Source: Deltaproteobacteria bacterium (lineage in GTDB: Bacteria; Myxococcota_A; UBA796; UBA9615). Taken from it: a DNA stretch of 5,005 bases. Shown piece after piece: positions 1-5,005 of this stretch. The stretch is from positions 1 to 5,005 of the forward strand of contig JAJDAI010000642.1 in the NCBI GenBank assembly GCA_029261955.1. The letters run 5' to 3'. The translations under genes were made by a program, and so were the position numbers. Position 1 is the first letter of the stretch, and every line of letters begins with the position of its first letter. Under the pieces are notes generated by a model. The model was not told the DNA's origin. It saw only the letters and a list, made by a program, of their open reading frames with translations, and did no database searches.

Positions 1-2
1 GG

Positions 3-1547
3 CTCGCAGAGGCCTCGTCGGCCGCTCACGCGACACTCACGCGAGACACCGAGGAGCTCGACCGCGTCGCCGTCTGGACGGCCCGGGAGGCCCTGGACGG
101 CCGCGGCGACAAGGCGGCGGTGCGCGACCGGCTCTGGCGGGAGGGCAACCGCGACTTCGAGTTCCTGCCCATCACCGCGATCGCGCGGGGGGTGGATCCC
201 GAGGCCGCGTTGAACGGCGCGCTCTCCGACCCGGCGCTGCCCTGGGGCCGCTTCGACCGCTACGCGCTGGCCCTCGTGCGCAGCGGCGATCGGGTGGCGG
301 TCTGCGTGCTCCTGTTGCGTCGTCGCGCGGAGTTCCTGCCCGCGAAGCAGGACGGGCGCCTGCGCTTCCGGCTGCCCGCCGGCTACAGCGAGCCCGCGCT
401 CTACGTCACCCGGCCCGACGGCACGGTGGGGCGGGAGGGGGCGACCGTGCGCGCGGGCGCGTGGGTGATCGACTACGACCTGGGGGCCGCGGGCGGCCGG
501 TCCTTGATGGAGCTCATGGCCAGCGGCCCCACGGGGCCCGAGATCCTCGCGCTGTGGCCCGAGCAGGCCTCCGGCAGCGGCAGCGCGCGCCTCCGCACCG
601 AGGGCGAGGCCGGTCCGCCTGCGGCGAACGATCCCTTCCCGGAGTCCGGGCCTGTCTTCTACAACCCCTACGGTGGCCGCGAGGCCCCGCCGCGCATCGA
701 CGACGCGGCGGCGGCCTGGGTCCGCGGCGGTCGACCGGGCCCCGATCGCAGCCCCACGCCCGAGGACGCGCGCGCGGCGGAGGACCACCTCTGGATGCTC
801 GTGCAGGCGACTCGTCAGGCCCGCGGGCTGGAGAAGCTCCAGCGGAACGTGCCGATGACCGCCGCGGCGCGCCAGCACGCGCGAGAACTCGCTGCGGGCC
901 AGCCCTTCGGCCACCAGACGACCAGCGGAACGGCGCTCGATCGCCTCGCAGCCCAGGGCCTCACGCCGCTCCGGGCGACCGAGAACGTCGCCATCGCCGC
1001 TGACGTGGCGGAGGCCCACGCCGCGCTGCTCGCCAGCCCCTCGCACCGGGGGAACCTGCTGGACGAGGGCGTGCAGTCCGGCGCGGTGGGCGTGGTGCTC
1101 CAGCGCGACACCCGGGGACGCTGGTCGGCGACCGTCAGCGAGGTCTTCGCCTCGCTGCTCACGGACGAGGAGGCCGCGCAGTGGGAGCCGGCGGTGCTCC
1201 AGGCCATCAACGACGTGCGGCGCGCCCAGAAGCTGGAGCCCGTCCGCTCGCGCGACCGGCTCGACGCGATGGCCGTGGCGGCGGCGGAGGCTGCGATCGC
1301 GTCCAACCTCGTCCTCTCGGCGGAGCAGCGGAGCCGGATCGCGTCGGACCTGCGTTTCCACTTCAACGGGGTGGGCAACGTCGGCGTCGACCTGTTGATC
1401 ACCGACGACCCGGCCCGCGCGGCCATGCTGGCGCACACGCTCGAGGACTTCATCGAGGTCGGGGTGGGCGTCGTGCGGCTCACCAGCGCGCAGGGCGGTC
1501 ACCCTGAGGGCACGCCGGTGATTGCGCTGCTGTTCGTCCAGCGTTAG
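3..1547 (+). CDS. CAP-domain (SCP/YkwD-like) protein, 5' truncated by the window
   Basis: Partial gene ending at TAG 1545-1547. The frame stays open from position 3 leftward with no stop. The first possible start inside the window, GTG at 120, has only a weak AAGG before it, so the true start and any secretion signal probably lie upstream. The first two-thirds (to about 700) is a beta-rich domain I cannot name, ending in a Gly/Pro/Ala-rich linker. A CAP domain follows at about 768-1151 with the family hallmarks: FGH with His at 912-914, EN with Glu at 981-983, a second Glu at 1011-1013, and the SPSHRGNLL motif with His at 1044-1046. These match the usual His/Glu/Glu/His cleft residues. The rest (about 1182-1544) resembles a second CAP fold lacking these residues. 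CAP proteins are mostly secreted or surface proteins with varied and often unknown activities; no specific role is inferred here. The CAP assignment is firm, the function unknown. Confidence 0.9.
   Translation, partial: LAEASSAAHATLTRDTEELDRVAVWTAREALDGRGDKAAVRDRLWREGNRDFEFLPITAIARGVDPEAALNGALSDPALPWGRFDRYALALVRSGDRVAVCVLLLRRRAEFLPAKQDGRLRFRLPAGYSEPALYVTRPDGTVGREGATVRAGAWVIDYDLGAAGGRSLMELMASGPTGPEILALWPEQASGSGSARLRTEGEAGPPAANDPFPESGPVFYNPYGGREAPPRIDDAAAAWVRGGRPGPDRSPTPEDARAAEDHLWMLVQATRQARGLEKLQRNVPMTAAARQHARELAAGQPFGHQTTSGTALDRLAAQGLTPLRATENVAIAADVAEAHAALLASPSHRGNLLDEGVQSGAVGVVLQRDTRGRWSATVSEVFASLLTDEEAAQWEPAVLQAINDVRRAQKLEPVRSRDRLDAMAVAAAEAAIASNLVLSAEQRSRIASDLRFHFNGVGNVGVDLLITDDPARAAMLAHTLEDFIEVGVGVVRLTSAQGGHPEGTPVIALLFVQR
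1182..1544 (+). other. Degenerate second CAP-like domain within the CAP protein
   Basis: This is a protein domain, not a separate gene. It opens like a CAP domain, with INDVRRAQKLEPV and an Ala-rich helix, matching LVQATRQARGLEKLQ of the first copy. It later shows GNVGVDLLITDDPARAAML then VGVGVV, which parallels ENVAIAADVAEAHAALL then GAVGVV of the first copy. The cleft residues are gone: the position of the first copy's Glu in EN is Gly (1374-1376), the SPSHR motif is replaced by an acidic stretch, and no FGH equivalent is present. I infer a duplicated domain that kept its fold but lost the metal or catalytic cleft. The alignment was made by eye. Confidence 0.5.
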
Positions 1548-1554
1548 ACAGGGC

Positions 1555-1581
1555 TTGACGCCGCATCGGCTGTGTTAGGTT
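1555..1581 (+). promoter_or_regulatory. Putative housekeeping-type promoter for phoH-pgpH
   Basis: TTGACG at 1555-1560 resembles a -35 box. TGT-TAGGTT at 1573-1581 resembles an extended -10, with TG one base before a TAnnnT hexamer at 1576-1581. The 15-base spacer is short, which the TG extension could offset. It sits 7 bases after the CAP gene stop and just before phoH. Transcription would start near 1588. This is a motif reading only. Confidence 0.5.
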
Positions 1582-1589
1582 GGCGCGTC

Positions 1590-2618
1590 TTGCGGGCCTG
1601 CTTCAACACGGGAGAACACCCCATCCAGATCGACACCAAGTCCGGTCCGCCGGCCGACGAATCGACCCGCATTGAGGTCGACGACAACAACGCCGCCCGC
1701 GAGCTGAGCGGGGAGCGCCGTCGAAACCTCCGCGCCATCGAGCGCATCCTCGACGTGAAGGTGGCGATCCGCGGGAACGTGCTGACCATCACGGGCGCCG
1801 AAGACGCGCGCGAGCGCGCGGCCGATCTCGTCCACCAGTTCCTCGAGCTGATGGAGTCGGGCCTCACGCTCAGCCCCGGCGACGTCGCGCACGCGGCGAG
1901 CCTCGCGGCGCGCGATTCGGACGTCCGGCTGCGCGACTTCATGCTCGACACCGTCGTCATGACCTCGCGACGGCGCCCCATCACGCCCCGATCCCCGAAC
2001 CAGAAGCTCTACGTGGACGCGATCCGCGAGAACGACCTGGTCTTCGGGATCGGCCCCGCGGGCACGGGCAAGACCTACTTGGCGGTGGCCATGGCCGTCG
2101 CCGCGCTCCAGAAGGGCGAGATCCGCCGCATCATCCTCACCCGGCCGGCGGTCGAGGCCGGCGAGAAGCTCGGGTTCCTGCCCGGCGACCTCGCGGAGAA
2201 GGTGAACCCCTACCTCCGTCCTCTCTACGACGCCCTCAACGACATGCTCGATCCGGCGAAGTGCGCCCGCTTCATCGAGCAGGGGACCATCGAGGTCGCC
2301 CCGCTGGCGTTCATGCGTGGGCGCACCCTGAACCAGGCCTTCGTGATCATGGACGAGGCCCAGAACAGCACCCGGGAGCAGATGAAGATGTTCCTGACCC
2401 GCTTGGGCGCCGACAGCCAGGCCGTGGTCACCGGGGACGTCACCCAGATCGATCTCGAGCGAAACCGGCTGTCGGGCCTGCTCGACGCGCAGCGCGTCCT
2501 GGCCGGGATGAGCGACATCCCCTTCATCGAGTTCCAGCGCGTCGACGTGGTTCGCCACCCGCTCGTCCGACGGGTCCTGGCCGCCTACGAGCGTGCGGAG
2601 GTGCCCCGTGGCAACTAA
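1590..2618 (+). CDS. phoH: PhoH/YbeZ-family ATPase (start uncertain)
   Basis: Cytoplasmic P-loop ATPase of the PhoH-like family, thought to act in RNA metabolism and, as YbeZ, to work with the endonuclease YbeY in ribosomal RNA maturation. The protein begins with a variable tail, then a KH-like segment (about residues 27-89 from this start; NNAARELSG, NLRAIERIL, VAIRGNVLTITG). The ATPase core follows, with Walker A GPAGTGKT (2052-2075), the family signature TRPAVEAGEKLGFLPGDL, Walker B IMDEAQ (2346-2363) and GDVTQIDL near residues 282-289. The length, about 330-345 residues, is normal and the domain is intact. The start is drawn at TTG 1590, the last conventional start codon before the conserved region. 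GTG 1572 lies inside the apparent promoter, while the Shine-Dalgarno at 1610-1614 suggests ATC at 1623. The stop overlaps the next gene by 11 bases, indicating co-transcription and likely translational coupling. Family call near certain; start unsure. Confidence 0.95.
   Translation: MRACFNTGEHPIQIDTKSGPPADESTRIEVDDNNAARELSGERRRNLRAIERILDVKVAIRGNVLTITGAEDARERAADLVHQFLELMESGLTLSPGDVAHAASLAARDSDVRLRDFMLDTVVMTSRRRPITPRSPNQKLYVDAIRENDLVFGIGPAGTGKTYLAVAMAVAALQKGEIRRIILTRPAVEAGEKLGFLPGDLAEKVNPYLRPLYDALNDMLDPAKCARFIEQGTIEVAPLAFMRGRTLNQAFVIMDEAQNSTREQMKMFLTRLGADSQAVVTGDVTQIDLERNRLSGLLDAQRVLAGMSDIPFIEFQRVDVVRHPLVRRVLAAYERAEVPRGN
1610..1614 (+). promoter_or_regulatory. Shine-Dalgarno candidate of phoH (GGGAG)
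   Basis: GGGAG lies 8 bases before an in-frame ATC at 1623-1625, the normal spacing for a start codon. No ATG, GTG, TTG or CTG occurs in the phoH frame between here and the KH-like domain at about 1670. It therefore either serves a non-standard ATC start giving a 331-residue protein, or is an accidental match inside a longer coding region. Confidence 0.45.
2597..2601 (+). promoter_or_regulatory. Shine-Dalgarno of pgpH inside the end of phoH
   Basis: GGAGG lies 6 bases before GTG 2608 and fixes that codon as the pgpH start. Because it is inside the last codons of phoH, ribosomes finishing phoH at TAA 2616-2618 would be close to the pgpH start, which suggests translational coupling. Confidence 0.8.
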
Positions 2619-5005
2619 GCCCAGCAAGGGAACTGGCAAGGGAACTGGCAAGGGACGCAGCAAGGGACGCCGGGCGGGCGACGACCAGGCGCGCGGCTCC
2701 GCCTGGATCAACGAGCACCCGCGCGCGGCGCGCCTCATCCTGGGCCTGCTGGTGGCGGCGGCCGCCGCGGCCATGATGGTCGATTGGACCCCGCTTTCCG
2801 GCGTGCGAGGCCTCGCCGCGGGCGACATCGCCAAGTCCGACTTCCGCGCGGATCGCGATCTCGAGGTCGACGAAGAGGCCCTCACCGAACAGAAGCGCAG
2901 CCAGGCCCGCGAGGCGGTTCAGCCGGTCTTCGAGTACGACGTGCTGCTCGCGCGCAACGTGCAGACGCGCATCGAGACGGCCTTCTCGGCCATGCGGAGC
3001 TTCCTGCAGGAGGAGGCCGCCCGCGCCCCCGCGCTGGAGTCCGCAGCCGAAGGGGACGACGCGGCGGCGGTGGCCCCCGATGACGATGGCGCAGGCGCGA
3101 CCCCGGTCGACCCCGGTCGGCTCGAGGAAGCCGTGGACCGCTTCGAGCGGGACCTGGGCGTCGAGCTGGACGACACCGTGGCCAGCACCCTGCAGTTCTT
3201 CGGCTGGAGCGCGACGGTGGAGCGCGACGTCCGGGAGCTGCACCGCGCGGCCCTCAGCGGCTTTGTCGTGCAGTCCCGCGCGGCGCTGCCCAAGAAGGGC
3301 GGCATCCTGGTGGTCGAGGTCGAGGGCAGCGAGTCCCGCGAGTACACCCTGGAGGACTTCAAGCGCGTGCGCGACCTGACGGAGGCTCGCCGCTTCGTCC
3401 AGAGCGTCGCCAACCAGGACTTCGCAGACCGCCCCGCGCACCTCGTGCAGGCGATCATGCAGCTGGCGGGCGAACTCTGCGTGCCGAACCTGCGCTTCGA
3501 CGCCTCCGCCACGGAGGTGCGCCGGGAGGTCGCGGCCGCCTCGGTCCAGCCGGTGAAGGTCCGCTACCAGAAGGGTCAGGTCATCGTTCGATCAGGCGAG
3601 CCGATCTCCGACTGGAGCCTGCTCGTGGTCGAGCGCATGACCCAGGACGCGCGCGCCTACCGCCCCTGGCTGCACCACCTCGCGCTCACCGCCCTCCTGC
3701 TCCTCTTCTTCGCCCTGCTGGAGCAGTTCGCCGCGCGCTTCGTGAGCAAGTTCCGGCAGCGCTTCGTCGACCTCGCGTCCATGGGCAGCCTGCTGCTCGT
3801 CGCGGCGCTCGCGTCGTGGCTGATGCACCTGGTGGGGACCACGCTCTCCGCCGCCATCCCGTCCATCCCCGTCACCGCCTTCGCCTACGCCGTGCCCGTC
3901 GCCGTGGGCGGGATCATGGTGCGGACGCTGATGAATTCGGAGACGTCCATCATCTGGGCGGTCGTCACGGGCATCGTCTGCGCGACCGTCGCGGGCGGAG
4001 ACGCCTGGCTCGGCGTCTTCTACATCCTGTCCTCGCTCGCGGCCGCGGGCGGCGTCGGTCATGCCTCCGAGCGGGGCCGCGTGCTGCGCGCGGGCTTCGT
4101 GGCGGCCCTCGCCAACGTGGCCCTCGTCATCGCCATGGGGGTCGTGGGTCTCACGGCACTGAGCGCGGAGCCGATCGATCCGACCGCCGGCATCCAGATG
4201 GTCATGTGGCACGTGATCTTCGCCCTGGGCGGCGGCCTGATCTCCGGCGTGCTCGCGGTGGGGCTCGTGCCGCTCTTCGAGCAGATGGGCTACCTGACCG
4301 ACAGCAAGCTGCTGGAGCTGACGAACCTGAACCACCCGCTGCTGCGGGAGCTCATCGTCAACTCGCCCGGCACCTACCACCACAGCATGGTCGTGGGCAG
4401 CCTGGGGGAGGCGGCCGCGGAGGCCATCCACGCCAACAGCCTGCTGGTGCGCGTGGGCGCCTACTTCCACGACGTCGGCAAGATGCTCAAGCCGCAGTAC
4501 TTCATCGAGAACCAGCGCGACGGGGAGAACCCGCACGACCGCCTGTCGCCGTCGATGTCGGGCCTGGTGATCATCTCGCACGTGAAGGAGGGCATCGAGC
4601 TGGCCCGCCGCTACGGCCTGCCCGAGCCCCTGGTCGACATGATCCCCCAGCACCACGGCACGAGCCGCGTGAGCTTCTTCTGGAACAAGGCGCAGCAGCA
4701 GGCCGACCCGGACAAGGAGCAGCCCAGGGAGTCGGACTACCGCTACCCGGGCCCGAAGCCGCAGTCCAAGGAGGCGGCGATCATGATGCTCGCGGACGGG
4801 GTCGAGGCCGCGACGCGCTCGCTCTCCAACCACAGCGAGGGCGCCATCCGTGCCCGCGTGAGCAAGATCGTCAACTCGGTGGTCGCGGACGGGCAGCTCG
4901 AGGAGTGCCCGCTCACCCTGAAGGACCTGCACACGGTCTCGGAGACCTTCATCCAGGTCCTGCTGGGCATCCACCACCACCGCATCGAGTACCCCGCCGC
5001 GCCCG
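2608..5005 (+). CDS. pgpH: 7TM-HD membrane phosphodiesterase, PgpH/YqfF family (3' end outside window)
   Basis: Inner-membrane protein. Studied relatives hydrolyse cyclic di-AMP; activity here is inferred from family. 799 codons are visible with no stop. Order: a basic Lys/Gly-rich cytoplasmic tail (residues 1-30); a first membrane helix (about 42-58); a large extracytoplasmic 7TMR-HDED domain (about 60-350) containing an Ala/Asp-rich linker (about 138-170); seven hydrophobic segments (near 352-371, 390-409, 420-440, 446-461, 466-484, 494-518, 531-556); and a cytoplasmic HD domain. The HD metal ligands look complete: TYHHSM (His 4378-4383), FHDVGK (HD at 4468-4473), ISHVKEG (His 4579-4581), PQHHGT (4651-4656) and MLADGVEA (Asp 4795-4797). 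The family motif YPGPKPQSKEAA is also present. GTG 2608 has GGAGG 6 bases upstream and overlaps phoH by 11 bases. B. subtilis YqfF is about 710 residues; this one is longer because of the tail and linker. ybeY is the gene expected downstream. Confidence 0.95.
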   Translation, partial: MATKPSKGTGKGTGKGRSKGRRAGDDQARGSAWINEHPRAARLILGLLVAAAAAAMMVDWTPLSGVRGLAAGDIAKSDFRADRDLEVDEEALTEQKRSQAREAVQPVFEYDVLLARNVQTRIETAFSAMRSFLQEEAARAPALESAAEGDDAAAVAPDDDGAGATPVDPGRLEEAVDRFERDLGVELDDTVASTLQFFGWSATVERDVRELHRAALSGFVVQSRAALPKKGGILVVEVEGSESREYTLEDFKRVRDLTEARRFVQSVANQDFADRPAHLVQAIMQLAGELCVPNLRFDASATEVRREVAAASVQPVKVRYQKGQVIVRSGEPISDWSLLVVERMTQDARAYRPWLHHLALTALLLLFFALLEQFAARFVSKFRQRFVDLASMGSLLLVAALASWLMHLVGTTLSAAIPSIPVTAFAYAVPVAVGGIMVRTLMNSETSIIWAVVTGIVCATVAGGDAWLGVFYILSSLAAAGGVGHASERGRVLRAGFVAALANVALVIAMGVVGLTALSAEPIDPTAGIQMVMWHVIFALGGGLISGVLAVGLVPLFEQMGYLTDSKLLELTNLNHPLLRELIVNSPGTYHHSMVVGSLGEAAAEAIHANSLLVRVGAYFHDVGKMLKPQYFIENQRDGENPHDRLSPSMSGLVIISHVKEGIELARRYGLPEPLVDMIPQHHGTSRVSFFWNKAQQQADPDKEQPRESDYRYPGPKPQSKEAAIMMLADGVEAATRSLSNHSEGAIRARVSKIVNSVVADGQLEECPLTLKDLHTVSETFIQVLLGIHHHRIEYPAAP
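2626..2673 (+). repeat. 12-bp tandem repeat, four units, coding a KGxx tail
   Basis: Two identical units (AAGGGAACTGGC at 2626-2637 and 2638-2649) are followed by two diverged units (2650-2661 AAGGGACGCAGC, 2662-2673 AAGGGACGCCGG). The period is a multiple of three and encodes KGTG-KGTG-KGRS-KGRR at the cytoplasmic N-terminus of PgpH, so copy-number change would keep the frame. The positive charge fits the cytoplasmic side of the first membrane helix. Confidence 0.9.
3099..3118 (+). repeat. 10-bp direct tandem repeat in the pgpH linker
   Basis: GACCCCGGTC occurs twice back to back (3099-3108, 3109-3118) in the Ala/Asp-rich linker of the extracytoplasmic domain. Ten bases is not a multiple of three, so the two copies are read in different frames, and loss of one unit would shift the pgpH frame. 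Confidence 0.7.

Noticed and set aside
120..122. GTG 120 as the start of the CAP protein
   Set aside because: The same frame continues without a stop to position 3, with protein-like sequence (RDTEELDRVAVWTAREALDG), and the ribosome site before 120 is weak. The gene most likely begins outside the window.
525..538. Inverted repeat GGCCCC-AC-GGGGCC as a possible hairpin or terminator
   Set aside because: It lies in the middle of the CAP protein coding region, has a two-base loop and no following T run. Such matches are frequent by chance at this GC content.
1548..1572. Terminator between the CAP gene and phoH
   Set aside because: No GC-rich stem with a T run is visible after the CAP stop codon, so read-through into phoH cannot be excluded.
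1575..2885. 436-codon open frame on the - strand opposite phoH and the start of pgpH
   Set aside because: It spans the antisense of two well-identified genes, with repetitive Arg/Leu/Val/Asp composition and no recognisable domain. This is a GC-skew shadow.
2524..3441. 305-codon open frame on the - strand across the phoH-pgpH junction
   Set aside because: It is opposite conserved coding sequence of two + strand genes and has no domain signature or plausible ribosome binding site.
3592..4980. 462-codon open frame on the - strand opposite pgpH
   Set aside because: It is the antisense of the pgpH membrane and HD regions. Its translation is a low-complexity mix of Arg, His, Asp, Val and Leu, as expected opposite a GC-rich gene, and it shows no family motif.

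Overview
The window is a GC-rich, fully packed stretch of bacterial chromosome with three genes on the + strand, two of them cut by the window edges. Strong G/C at third codon positions, the CAP-domain architecture of the first gene, and the phoH then 7TM-HD phosphodiesterase order suggest a high-GC Gram-negative of the old Deltaproteobacteria (Myxococcota or a relative). This is inferred from style only; no marker gene in the window settles the taxonomy.

Layout. (1) 3-1547: 3' part of a CAP-superfamily (SCP/PR-1/YkwD-like) protein. Its frame is open to the left edge, so its start and any signal peptide lie outside. It has one complete CAP domain followed by a second, apparently degenerate CAP-like copy. 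(2) 1548-1622: short intergenic and leader region with a plausible extended -10 promoter (1555-1581) and a Shine-Dalgarno at 1610-1614. (3) about 1590-2618: a PhoH/YbeZ-family ATPase with an N-terminal KH-like segment. The exact start is problematic: the upstream GTG at 1572 lies inside the promoter, and the good Shine-Dalgarno points to an ATC codon at 1623. (4) 2608-5005 and beyond: a 7TM-HD family membrane phosphodiesterase (PgpH/YqfF type), overlapping phoH by 11 bases with a well-spaced Shine-Dalgarno inside the end of phoH. Its frame is open to the right edge.

Functionally, phoH and pgpH form the front of a widely conserved bacterial operon that usually continues with ybeY (rRNA-processing endonuclease). 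The ATPase is linked to RNA/ribosome metabolism, and the HD phosphodiesterase degrades cyclic di-AMP in the species where it has been studied. The CAP gene has no visible functional tie to them, and a promoter appears to separate it from the pair.

I find no mobile element, CRISPR array, tRNA, rRNA or new defence-like system. The observations most worth a second look are the unusual phoH start, the decayed second CAP domain, and a 12-bp in-frame minisatellite encoding a Lys/Gly-rich cytoplasmic tail on PgpH.
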